Assembly (NCBI GenBank): GCA_037127315.1 | Contig: JBBBDQ010000225.1 | Coordinates: 51,001 to 115,000, forward strand | Direction: 5' to 3' | DNA: 64,000 nucleotides | Source: Ascarosepion bandense | Lineage: Eukaryota > Mollusca > Cephalopoda > Sepiida > Sepiidae | Shown here: in pieces, positions 42,201 through 52,176 of the stretch | Position numbering within the stretch: position 1 is the first letter of the stretch | Layout: each line of letters begins with the position of its first letter | Position numbers and translations under genes: made by a program | Notes under the pieces: generated by a model | The model's input: only the letters and a program-made list of their open reading frames with translations | The model's database searches: none | What the model was told of the DNA's origin: nothing

Positions 42201-42439
42201 CGATTGCTTTTAACCCAGGATTGAAACCCGACTGATATATATATATATACTTATATGTACATATATATACATACATATATATATACACTGCATGCCAAAT
42301 TATTATCAAGATAACTTTTCTTTTGTAATATTTCGAAAAATCGTCTAATCAATTCTCACAAAATTTTCACAAATTGTTGGCAACACTAACCTGCATAATC
42401 ACTGAAATTTTTGTACTGATCTGTGCAAAGTAAACAAAG

Positions 42440-42728
42440 AATGTGCCTGAGACAATGTTGGTGAAATCTCTCAAGCAGCTTGATTTGCGACCAATACAAA
42501 GTTCAAGTCTCTGAGGCATACAGAAGAGTGGACAATACACAGGTCTTATATGCAGAAAGTTTCGTTCTTAGAGTGAGACCACCATCAGACCAAGACTTGT
42601 CTTCAAGCTTGCCAAAAGAACCTGAAGCCTTGCTGATACTTTTTCATCTAAAGAGCCATCATTTGAGAGGGAGAGGGCACTCCCCAAGTAGACAAAATGC
42701 TTGACAACTTCATGCCTTTTCCAACCAA

Positions 42729-42735
<7 letters not shown>
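42440..42735 (-). pseudogene. Non-LTR retrotransposon fragment, region after the RT domain
   Basis: Minus-strand frames read KHFVYLGSALS, DGSLDEKVSARLQ, then after a shift TLRTKLSAYKTCVLSTLLYASETWTL and HQHCLRHI. These match the YLGS-L, DEI-AR, LLY-G-ETW and CLR-I blocks found downstream of RT in RTE/R2-like LINEs. Only this part remains. A microsatellite lies on one side. Confidence 0.78.
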
Positions 42736-42770
<35 letters not shown>

Positions 42771-42784
42771 TACATATATATATG

Positions 42785-42816
<32 letters not shown>
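42736..42816. repeat. (TA)n / (CA)n microsatellite
   Basis: Two (TA)n runs separated by a short CA/TACATA stretch. Confidence 0.95.
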
Positions 42817-42822
<6 letters not shown>

Positions 42823-42860
42823 TGTTACGGAAATTAATGAAAAGCAACCGATAATTTGTA

Positions 42861-43083
42861 ATGAATTATTTTGAACATTATTTTTACTGATACTCGTATT
42901 TAAGTAGATATTCTGTTTTTAATTAAACAGTATTTTTATATTTATATCTACTGGCCTGATTATTTAAAAATTTATGGTAAATAATCAGGCCGGTAGATAT
43001 AAATATAAAAATACTGTTTAATTAAAAACAGAATATCTACTTAAATACGAGTATCAGTAAAAATAATGTTCAAAATAATTCAT
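42861..43083. repeat. Long near-perfect hairpin: 106-bp arms, 11-base loop
   Basis: 42861-42966 is complementary to 42978-43083 at 105 of 106 positions (one T/C difference near 42951). The arms have no protein frame and no copy was seen elsewhere in the window. Such similarity implies recent origin, gene conversion between arms, or a foldback element. A transcript would form a 106-bp double-stranded RNA. Confidence 0.95.
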
Positions 43084-43332
43084 ATATATATTGTTCTGTA
43101 ATATCTGTAGTTTTCCCAACTGAAAGAATTAGTTTTTGTTGGAACACTGTTAAAGTGGATCAGTAATAATCTCTGCACATATTCAAATTAACCAAAGTAG
43201 GCTCGCCATGCCAAAACAAAAAATCATACTACTTGCCTTCTTCCAATTCAGTCTTTTATACTTATTGAATTTTGCCACTTCATGTGGGACTACCACATTC
43301 TACGCCACAAAACCAGTTACACTTCTTGCGTC

Positions 43333-45842
43333 CTATTTTTTGTCTTCAATGTACCGGTAGCAGAAAGAGTACACCTTCTGTCTCTTTGAAGTAAGTCTGT
43401 TTGTTGCATTACTGCTACAGTCCCCTCTGATCCTATGATCACACATGAAACATTCAGGGGTGGGGGGTCTTTTGCGTTGTTTCCTTCTTCGCAGGGATAT
43501 AGTCACAGGGTCTCCATTAGAGGTATTATCAGAAGAGGTATCGCCTGCATCTATGCTGCGTGCCGGTTCACCTGGCCTTTCTCCAACCATTATAAGTCTT
43601 TCACTCTCTGAAGACACGCCAAAGCAGCTCGTCAATGGTCTGGTCCCACTATGGGCTGCATATCTTTAACATGGCATGGTATTCCATCGATCAACACATT
43701 CTGCGCACTGGTAATTCTGGTGACACATCCAACTCCGTATTTGGTGATACATCATCCATGTGGGACCTTTACCCACACTTGGCCTCCTGTTTTGAAAACA
43801 GTTTGCTGTTGGTCGAGCGTCCGCGCTGACATTCCTTTGATTCCTTTCAGCTGTATGCGGTACCGATAAACCATATTGGCTGGTGCTGTAGCAGAGGAGA
43901 TGTTATCCTTTGGTGTGATATTGTACCAGTATACTGCTTCTGATATAGCTTTCTGGCAGCAACCTTTTTTACAGTTCTGTGGCATTGCTCTATAATGCTG
44001 TTACTGGAGGGGATGTACTCACAGCAGAACTGGAGTTGGAATCCTCACTCGTTCAAGAAACCTCTGAACGAACTGCCACGAAAGGCAGTGTCATTGTCTG
44101 TCAAAATCTCGGCTGGTGGGCCCCGCTCACAGAAAAGCACTTTCAGCTGGTTGATCACACTTGTCGCATCTTGTCGAGGAATGTGCTGCAAAATGGTAAA
44201 CCAAGTAGGACCACAGTCAATTAATGTCAAAAAATGGGCCCTGTTATAATGGGTAATATCTATTTCTACCTGGTGCCATGTTTGTTTAACATTCAGAGCA
44301 CCCTTTGGCCAGTGCATAGGTGACAGATCAATCAACTGACACTCTTCACATTCCCTGGCGACAGTTCTTATAGCAACCTTTGACACGGCAGGGTCAATCT
44401 GTTTCACAAAATAGAGCATCCGTCTCACACCAGGATGACCGCTCTTTTGGTGTACAATTTTGATTTGGTCAGACCCAACTGAGTTCACGGCTGCAGTGCA
44501 GACAGGTTGCATAGGTTCAGAGTTTCTCCTAATTGCATCAAGCCACCTCTGAATCAATCGATCTGCTATGTTTTGGTTAAATGTAACCAGGTACACACTG
44601 ATTGATAAGGCATATTCTTTTACCAGTTTTATTAATGTATCAAGTCGTTGTTGAATAAGCATTTCACTTGTGGCTTTGGTTTACACTCTGGCCCTGCCTG
44701 TGGGGGTGTCTGAAATTCATTTATGGACACAAGCAGAATCAGTAAACAAGTGCAAATTGGTTGCCTTCCAGAGGATTGCTAAATTTATTCCTTTTATAAT
44801 GGCATCAAGTTCTGTGAGGTTAATATGTTAGGAGTCCTTCTTTGGATGTAACCAGCAGGCATCTTCTACTACAGTCCCATTATATATCAACAATATGCCA
44901 ATAGGAAGAGAGCTTGTGTCGACCCATATGCTAAAGTTTTTTCCATCAATGCTCCATTTGCTATGCACCAGATCTTCTTAGTGCATTCTGGTGAGAACCT
45001 CCTCAATCATGGTGTTGAGAGGGGCATCATCAACTTTGTCATCCCAACCAGCAATAACTTCAGATGCTCTTTGCTTGATAAAAGCCACGGCTACACAAAA
45101 GCAACTACCCACAGGTAGTTACCCAACCAACTTGCCACATAAAGAAAATATATTGCGATGTGTGACAACACTAGGCATGTCTGGGATTTTATTCCCTCTT
45201 CTCCAATACAATATGTTATTCTCCCCCAAGACCTGTAAACCAAGCACTTGTACACCATCCTGTAGCCTCTCTGGTTCTTTGTTCATGAAGCTGAAACTGT
45301 CAAGATGTTTCTTCACATGCACCACAGGCACGACACTCTCATCCACATACACATCATCAATATAGGCATATGCTGCCTGTTGTATGCGCTCGCCCTTTGT
45401 CGGAATAGCATCAACAATTGTCTGCATGATAGACAGTGCAACATTGAGTCCAAACCCCATGCAGGTCAGGCAATACCTTTGTCCTCTAATTAGTACAGTT
45501 TGGTAGGGCCACAATGATCGGTGCACATGTACCTGAAGGTATGCCTTTTGAAGGTCTAACACTGACACATTTGATCCTGCCTGTCGCAAATCTCTCAAAT
45601 TTTTCCGCGCATATATCTGCATGAGCCATAAACAGATCTACATGTTCATTCAACTCTTGGTAATCGAGCACAAGTCTTACTTTATCTTTATTGTACTGAA
45701 TAACAGCCATCGGTGGGATCAGACTCTTCCAGCAACAAGGACGCATCACAGCAAAGTGTCTGGGAAACAAGGCAAGGGGAGATAGGTCAGCACTACTCTC
45801 TCCTCCACACAAACTAGAGTGCTCGCTGTAATGAAGGTACAA
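43333..45842 (-). pseudogene. Retroelement C pol relic: RT with YIDD, RNase H, integrase
   Basis: From high to low coordinate on the minus strand: KVRLVLDYQELNEHV (45842-45486), then VSVLDLQKAYLQV and AYAYIDD (RT catalytic Asp residues, 45622-45119), then an RNase H region with WVDTSS, NLTELDAI and LFTDSACVH around 44680-44930, then 44662-44045 with an HHCC finger (H71, H76, C105, C108), VEIDITHYN (first integrase Asp) and EILTDNDTAF (second), then in another frame SIIEQCHRTVKK (Glu), and QVWVKVPHG plus a basic tail with a CFMCDH-x3-GDC cysteine cluster. One stop or frameshift separates most blocks. No gag or LTR was found. The RT is not like elements A, B or D, and I cannot place the family. 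Confidence 0.82.
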
Positions 45843-46139
45843 ATTATGAAGTAGACCGAATCACATTGGTGGATTCCAGCTGCTTCTCATCTGTTGTGAG
45901 TGGATTGCTGTGTCGACCCGAAAGATGGAAATGCACTACAATCATGACAGCAGTAGTTCAAAATAACTTGTTTAATAGAAATAGGAAAAATTAAATATAC
46001 CTTCTTTTTAATCCATTTCTTTTACACCTACTTTTAAATAATCAAGATTTATTAGAAATTTACTTAGCTTTTCACACTGTATTTGAATTTCAGTGAGGTT
46101 TTTAGGAAAATCACACCAGCAGATAATTTTCTAAACATT
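45843..46139. other. Short unassigned stretch
   Basis: It may contain the start of element C (splice or leader), but no LTR-like ends were recognised. Confidence 0.3.
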
Positions 46140-46316
46140 TACTGTTAAATATAACAGACAATGAATGTCAATTATGTTTAATCATGAGCCATTTTAAACA
46201 TTGAATTTAATTTTAGCTTTAATTTCAGGTGAATATAAAGACAAAAAATTGTCCAACATTTGTATATTTCTATATTATGCTGGTTCTAAGATTTTGGCTC
46301 ACATGAGCCATCTTCA
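46140..46316 (+). repeat. Repeat Ra, copy 3
   Basis: Shares tgtttaatcatgagcc, gctttaatttcaggtgaa, tccaacatttgtatatttct and ggttctaagattttggctca with the pair at 41333-41765. It runs into a TA/CA microsatellite. Confidence 0.85.
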
Positions 46317-46359
46317 TATATATATACACATATATACATATATATATATATATATATAT

Positions 46360-46412
<53 letters not shown>
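46317..46412. repeat. (TA)n-(CA)n-(TA)n microsatellite
   Basis: A compound dinucleotide run between Ra copy 3 and Rx copy 3. Confidence 0.95.
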
Positions 46413-46414
<2 letters not shown>

Positions 46415-46416
46415 CA

Positions 46417-46772
46417 CTAGCAGTATAGCCTGGCATTGCTTGGGTGTAATGAAAGCTTTTATATGTATATTATCGATTTTCTGCACTATTGTAAGAACTG
46501 CAACCTTGAAATTTCTGAATATCATTTCTTATGTCTTTGTCTATGAGTGTATCAAATTTGATTAAAATCGGACCACTCCTTCTATAACCCAATTTTTTCA
46601 ATTATCAATTTTCAATATTTATCAGGGGTACCTCGACACAAAACCTAGCTAAGAACACTCGCAGATGCTTATAGTACAACTGTGTAAATTTTCAAGAAAA
46701 TCAATTCAGCCGTTTCGGAGTCTGTAGATAACGGATACACACACAAAGTTCCATTTATAAGTAAGTTTAGAT
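46417..46772 (+). mobile_element. Repeat family Rx, copy 3 (internally deleted)
   Basis: Keeps the ctagcagtatagcc start and the tttataagtaagtttagat end but lacks about 350 bp after the first 40. Its second half keeps A at nearly all positions that are G in copy 4. Confidence 0.88.
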
Positions 46773-46789
46773 TAGATATATTTATACAC

Positions 46790-46829
46790 ATATCTACATA
46801 TACACACACACACATATATATATATACAC

Positions 46830-46865
<36 letters not shown>
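46790..46865. repeat. (CA)n / (TA)n microsatellite
   Basis: CA runs with interspersed TATA and TACACC. Confidence 0.95.
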
Positions 46866-46868
<3 letters not shown>

Positions 46869-46921
46869 CAGTTATTTATTATAAATTATAGTTTGGAACA
46901 TGTACAAATTATCATCTAATG

Positions 46922-46970
46922 CAAAGTGTACATTTTGTTTCAACATTAAAAGAACAATGTCTCATCAGGT
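46922..46970 (-). ncRNA. Hammerhead-like core downstream of a Penelope-like relic
   Basis: Minus strand: CUGAUGA (46968-46962), helix II GACAUU/AAUGUU (six pairs, 8-base loop), GAAA (46941-46938), helix III ACA-AAA-UGU, A at 46929 before the predicted cleavage. The core is complete, but the sequences on either side do not pair as helix I, so it is incomplete or decayed. It lies 0.4 kb downstream of the Penelope-like coding relic at 47395-47930 on the same strand, where such elements carry hammerheads. Confidence 0.6.
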
Positions 46971-46989
46971 AGTGTTATAAGAAAATGGA

Positions 46990-47394
46990 AATACTTTTTC
47001 TTATATTTGGCGAATTGTGTGCAAGAGGTAGGTGGGGTTGGAAATGGGGAATAAGAGTTGTAAGTTGACAGAATTTAAATGAAAAGAGGGAAGAGGTAAG
47101 GGATAGAGGTGATTAATGGATGTGTTGAAACTTTTATAGACAGATTTAACATTAGAAGATAAGGTATGGTTCTTTACAGCTTTTATGGTCACTTCTTTGG
47201 GTTTAACAAAAGGAAAAAATAAGGAAATGTATATGGGGTGCGGAGGAGTAGGAGTGGGTGCGATAAAGTGGGAATAGGAATTACTGTTTGGTAAACATAT
47301 CTGTATTAATGAATTGACTACACATGTTTTTATATTTAACATTAGTTTTTATGATTATTCTATTTTTTTATACTTGACCTTAATTTAAAATTTA
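46990..47394 (-). other. Unassigned sequence between hammerhead core and Penelope-like relic
   Basis: A Pro/Leu/Ser-rich open frame (47001-47342) looks like noncoding composition. It is probably 3' noncoding sequence of the element at 47395-47930. Confidence 0.4.
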
Positions 47395-47930
47395 GGAAAC
47401 CTCTTTTTATATAGAACTTTAAATTAGATCACAGTTTGTAGTAGGAAATAAAGGTAAAATTTGAGATAAATGTGTTGTTAATACTATAAAGGTTTATTGT
47501 TTCTAGGGATCCTAACATTGGATTTTGTAGTTTTAGCATGATTGTAAGGTTCGTTCTTTAATGTGTTTGCAGTTTACTGTGGTTTCATGACCCTGGTTTG
47601 ATAGTATGTTGCTACTCATGTATTTAATGATTTCCATTTTTTCTTGAAGACAAAGGAAAAATGGTTCTTTTACTGATTTTGATGTTCTGGCCTGTTTGAA
47701 GATTTTTCATATAACTTAAGGTGTTTTATTTTCGCTTTTTAACTTCCAAAAATACTTAGAAAGTGATGTCATATTTGTTTCTCCATGTTATTGAAGGACA
47801 AGAGGTGATTGTAAAGTGCTTTTTAAAAATGTTCATTGTGTTTCCAATATAAATTTTAGCATCCTTAGGGTTCTCCATGGATAAAATCAAACACATATAT
47901 ACCAGGGATTTTGTTAAGCATTTTTTTTTT
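47395..47930 (-). pseudogene. Degenerate Penelope-like element, GIY-YIG endonuclease and C-terminus
   Basis: Minus-strand frames read LVYMCLIL, PKDAKIYIGNTMN and FKK (GIY-YIG-like fold: VY block then YIG), then SKYFWKLKSENKTPKV, KIFKQARTSKSV and FLCLQEKMEIIKY, which correspond to the LSKYIW-LK and CLxEK blocks at the end of Penelope-like polyproteins. Several shifts and stops break it, and the RT domain is absent. The SINE-like array begins directly at its upper end. Confidence 0.75.
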
Positions 47931-47934
47931 AATC

Positions 47935-48780
47935 ATATCACCGCTAGCAAGGCAGTAACACCACTGATGTGCAGGGGGCTACGTAAGAGTGAAAAGAATT
48001 GGTAAAGAGAAAGCCGGAAACCACATCCTAAACAGGGAACAAGGGATGAGCCTCTTCACCTGTTCAATAGACGAGGGTTGAGTGTGAACCGAGTGATAGT
48101 TTAGTCTATCTACTCCAATTGAAAAAAATAAAGAAAAATAAAAGGAAAAGAGTGAAAAGATTGGAAAAGAGAAAGCCGGAAACCACATCCTAAACAGGGA
48201 ACAAGGGATGGGCCTCTTCACCTGTTCAATAGATGTGGGTGGAGTGTGAACCGGGCGATAGTTTAGTCTATCTACTCCAATTGAAAAAAATAAAGAAAAA
48301 ATAAAAGGAAAAGAGTGAAAAGATTGGAAAAGAGAAAGCCGGAAACCACATTCTAAACAGGGAACAAGAGATGGGCTTCTTCACCTGTTCAATAGATGTG
48401 GGTGGAGTGTGAACCGGGTGATAGTTTAGTCTATCTACTCCAAATGAAAAAAGATAAAAGAAAAGAGTGAAAAGATTGGAAAAGAGAAAGCTGGAAATCA
48501 CATCCTAAACAGGGAACAAGGGATGGGCTTCTTCACCTGTCCAATAGATGTGGGTGGTATGTGAACCGAGCGATAGTTTAGTCTATCTACTCCAATTGAA
48601 AAAAAAAAAAAATGAAAAGATTGAAAAGATTGGAAAAGAGAAAGCCGGAAACCACATCCTAAACATGGAACAAGGGATGAGCCTCTTCACCTGTTCAATA
48701 GACGTGGGTGGTATGTGAACCGGGCAATAGTTTAGTCTATCTACTCCAATTGAAAAAAAGAAAAAAAAAGAAAAGAGTGT
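47935..48780 (-). mobile_element. SINE-like retroposon with five tandem head units
   Basis: On the minus strand the element ends with the LINE-like tail (cccctgcacatcagtg, gtgatatgatt, A run at 47935-47945). Upstream of it the head unit is repeated five times with spacing 151-163 bp. Each unit holds tcaccygttcaatagayg, gatagtttagtctatctact (plus strand) and an A-rich spacer. The single-unit version is at 31056-31262 and a two-unit piece is at 31984-32207. Open frames over the array repeat the same peptide and are not genes. Confidence 0.88.
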
Positions 48781-48959
48781 ATAAATAAACTTTTATTGTA
48801 AAAATTTCAGCAATACTTTATTGGAAAAAAAAATATTTTGAAGGAAAAAAATATTACCAGGAATACATCTGACACTCAACAAAACCCTCTTGACAAAAAT
48901 TTGTTGATGAAAGCTGATTCACAAACTGATTTCTTATGAAGAATACATTTTATTCATAC

Positions 48960-49640
48960 AAATCTTTCATAAAATCTTGTCTACTTTAAATAACTTATTG
49001 AGGTTGATATATTGCAAAACAAACTAAACTCTTCTGGGTGATCTCCTTGTTTAAGTTGATGAATGCTGCAATAATCTTTGCCTTCCATTCATTTTTAGTT
49101 ACAAAAAGTTTTGTTGGTCTCTTGATCAGCTGTACTATACACATAATAATCAAGGATTGAAGTCTGGGAAGTTAGGTGGCCAGATGTGAGGAGTGATGTG
49201 GTCGAAAAAATTGTCTGATCGCCATTATTTGGTTCTCCTGCTTATATGGCATGATGACGAATCCTGTAGCCAAACATAAGGTTTTTCAGCAGCCACCCTC
49301 TTGATCCAGCGCAGCACTACTTCCTCAAGGCACTTGATACCAGCCTCCATGTTGAGCCTGGGGCCCTCACCAACAAATCCTGGAGTTCTTTTTTTAAAGA
49401 TCAGAGAGATTTTCTTTTAGCTACTGTACTTTAGTAATCCCTATTAGACTCATTCAAGCATTTCTGAATCCTTTGCACTCCCCTTAGATTGACCCCTAAA
49501 CACTTTTCAATGTTTATATTAAAGTTCCTGGCACAAACGCCAAGCAGTACAGCATGTCATTTTTAAATTTCTGTTGGCGTGAAATTCGTCTTGATGGTCT
49601 TTTTCTCACAGCAGAGCCTAACTGACCCTACTATGCTATG
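48960..49640 (-). pseudogene. Tc1/mariner-superfamily transposase relic
   Basis: Minus-strand frames read, in order, KCLGVNLRGVQRIQKCLNES (helix-turn-helix region), GPRLNMEAGIKCLEEVVLRW, AAEKPYVW, QDSSSCHISRRT (HQD/APCH-like block), NFFDHITPHIWPPNFPD (the WPPNSPDLNP block with a catalytic Asp) and WKAKIIAAFINLNKE. Stops and frameshifts are frequent. The DDD/E catalytic context is partly recognisable but mutated. No terminal inverted repeats were identified. Confidence 0.75.
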
Positions 49641-50286
49641 TAGTCGACAAAAACAAATGACTCACATGCACAAAATTAAAAATACAAAATAGCAAAAAAT
49701 TTCCCGTTGCATCCTCTACAAGAAATTTCATGGGCTGCAAGAAAGCTATAACCTAGAAGAGAACATCTGGTGACGTTAATGAGTGATGGAAACACAATTT
49801 TGAAAACTGCAAGGAAGTTAATCAGAGGTTGACGAACAAAGGAGCAAAATATTACTGGTTTGAAACATATTACAAAAAACAATTTAATAAACGAGAAAAA
49901 TGTATTGACAAGAAGGAAAATATTTGAAGATGTACGAATTATCTAAAAGGCATGAAAGCAACCAAACTACCGCATTTACCATAAATATTGTGTGAGTTTT
50001 TATTATCAGATTTTATGCAAATAGGGAGTTGCACTATACACAAGTAAATTTTTTTATGAGGTTAAAAATCATGCATTTACAGTGACCAGTTAAACTATAC
50101 ACAAGTAATTTTTTTGGAAGGGGGTGAGTTAGAATTAATGCTCCAAAATTCAGCGATCACACTCTACTTGATGTTAGCTTATACATAAGTGTATATATGG
50201 TAAATAAATATTACAATGAGAAACATGTAAGTTGAGCAAATCAGTGCATCAAAACTGATTTCTTGAGATTAATTCTTACTGATGAA
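49641..50286. other. Unassigned sequence
   Basis: No gene. The string actatacacaagtaa occurs twice (about 50032 and 50093), a short local duplication. Confidence 0.4.
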
Positions 50287-50663
50287 CTAGCAGTATAGCC
50301 CGGCATTGCTCGAGTGTAATGAAGGCTTTAAAATTAGTCCATGGTCCTGGAGCTCAGACTCTTTGGATGTTGGCGCAAGGGACTAGAAAGCAATGGTTGT
50401 TTCCAGTTGGAGCGGAGCCGTGGACTGGAGGAAGGGTGAATGGATGTAGGTCGAGTTTTGATTTTCTAGTATCGATATCAAATGGGTTTTTTCATCGTAG
50501 ACTGAATTTTGAAGGCTGGCTGGGTCCTCTGAGTAAATGGTATCATGGCTGAGACTAGGAACTACAATTGTGCCTACTTGGAGCCGGGCCCGAAGTGGGA
50601 ACTAAAGTAGAAGGGCTGAAAAAAAATACAGACATACAGGTAGATAAACAGACACAGACGTCT

Positions 50664-50696
<33 letters not shown>

Positions 50697-51003
50697 ATCA
50701 TTTTTCTGCATTGTTGTGGGAGCTGCGGCCTTGAAGCTTCTGAGTGTTGTTTCTTGTGTCTTTGTCTATGAGTGTATCCGATTTGATTAGAGTTGGACCA
50801 CTCCTTCTATAACCATATTTTTTTCAATTATCAATTTTCTATATTTATCGGGGGTACCTTGACACAGGGTCTGGCTGGGAACGCTTGCAGACGCTTGTAG
50901 TGCAACTGTGTAAATTTTCAAGATGATCGGTTCAGCCGTTTCAGAGTCTATGGGTAGCGAGGACACACACAGACAAGGTTCCATTTATAAATAAGTTTAG
51001 ATA
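50287..51003 (+). mobile_element. Repeat family Rx, copy 4, A-to-G hypermutated
   Basis: Full-length copy with both family ends and an internal (TA)n at 50671-50697. Against copies 1-3 it shows many clustered A-to-G differences on the plus strand, for example ttaaagcgaaaccgtagac becomes ttggagcggagccgtggac, and tgtaagaactgcaacctt becomes tgtgggagctgcggcctt. By eye about 60 A-to-G changes stand against roughly a dozen other transitions in all. The three other copies agree with each other at these sites, so the change is in this copy. Confidence 0.88.
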
Positions 51004-51179
51004 TAGAGCGACATTAGATAGACCTGATGGTTGTGCGTTTTTTCTTTCACATTTCACACCCAAGAGACTTGAAGACAAATAATAAAACAAAACAGGGTCT
51101 AGATCAATAAACTGTCAGCACTTCACCAGACAATAGAAGAATTTAATTTGAGGAGAAAATTCAGTAAAGTTAAATAATG

Positions 51180-51379
51180 CCTAAAAGTTAAATCCATATT
51201 GGCAGTTAGGGAGACAAGTCTGCCACTGCTTAAAACACACCCATAAAGCTGAGGAGTGAAAGTCTAATATCTTCAAAAATTTCTTAGCCACAGATGGTGA
51301 GTCTTCATCACGTATGGGGCATTGGTTCATGTTTCTACAATTACAAAAGTTATTATTATGGGGCAGACTGGCATGAGTG
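51180..51379 (-). pseudogene. Penelope-like element 3, downstream part (linker with CNC motif), cut off by element D
   Basis: Minus strand near 51370-51300 reads HASLPHNNNFCNCRNMNQCPI, the conserved CNC-x-NxNxCP motif that precedes the GIY-YIG endonuclease in Penelope-like elements. It continues the frame that ends at 57262 on the far side of element D. The sequence after QCPIRDE does not resemble the usual endonuclease. Confidence 0.78.
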
Positions 51380-52138
51380 TGTGGGGGATTTGGTATTTGC
51401 TGGGTTGTATGTTGATTATTTCCCCTAAAAATACAACACTCTATTTTGCAATCGCGCAAAGTGAAGGAATAATTTACAACGGACATTCAACAACAAACAA
51501 TTTGTTATTTGACAAATAAAATGGTATGTAGAAACCAACAAAATGCATGATTCGAAAATTGCCTTTTTGAGAAATATAAACTTGGCAAGAAGTTAATTTT
51601 TGTCCAAAAACGTGTATAAGTTTGCATTAGCATTAGCAGAGCCTTTCCTACTTACATTTGGTGCGTTTCAGTTGGCGACAATGTGTCGCGTTGCTGAAAG
51701 AAAGTTCGTCGGCTTATTCTTTTTAAGGTCCTTGGAGCGAGGTCACGAACTTTTGGCATGGAAGAAATGACATGGCCGGCAAAGTATACGGTGGCATGCG
51801 GACTTAATGGCCTGCTTGGTGACTGACCTTTTTTTCTAACTGTGTGTATTATATACATTAATAGGGGATCAACTAATCTTCCTAACATTAGGGTGTGAAA
51901 ACATTTACTGACCAATCAGATTTATTATTTTACATTTTTGTTTTGGGGCCTAAATATTTTTGTGTTAATTTACTTCCAAGCCTATTTTTCTAGAATGTTC
52001 TTATTCTAAGTTTTTAGCTGATTGGTTGAGAAATATAAAAATGTAATCTAAATTCTACTGCTGTTTTGATCCAATTTCTCTAGAATATTCTATTGTGTTT
52101 TCCTGTTGCTTATTTTAATAAAAAAAATATGTATCCCA
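51380..52138 (-). repeat. 3' LTR of element D
   Basis: Pairs with 56469-57261. An 87-codon frame (51652-51915) is identical in both LTRs, but nothing suggests it is expressed. Confidence 0.92.
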
Positions 52139-52176
52139 TATACCCCACCGCAGATTGATAAATATGGAAGTATTTA

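Larger units (their letters stand above)
41837..42235 (-). mobile_element. Candidate retrozyme or Penelope terminal-repeat unit: two hammerheads in direct repeat, 305 bp apart
   Basis: Direct repeats of about 92 bp (41838-41930 and 42143-42234) bound a 213-bp middle, giving one full unit of 305 bp plus a partial one, with (TA)n sequence on both sides. Each repeat contains a hammerhead ribozyme on the minus strand followed or preceded by tgggttaaaagcaatc. No protein frame exists. Tandem hammerheads spaced a few hundred bases apart are how known animal retrozymes and the terminal repeats of Penelope-like elements are built (established knowledge); assignment of this copy to either class is inference. 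Confidence 0.8.

Noticed and set aside
47979..48501. Open frames with a repeated MWFPAFSFPI-type peptide
   Set aside because: They are read-through of the tandem SINE-like units, not a repeat protein.
51652..51915. 87-codon frame in the LTRs of element D, identical in both LTRs
   Set aside because: Identity follows from LTR duplication; no start context, family resemblance or independent conservation supports a protein.
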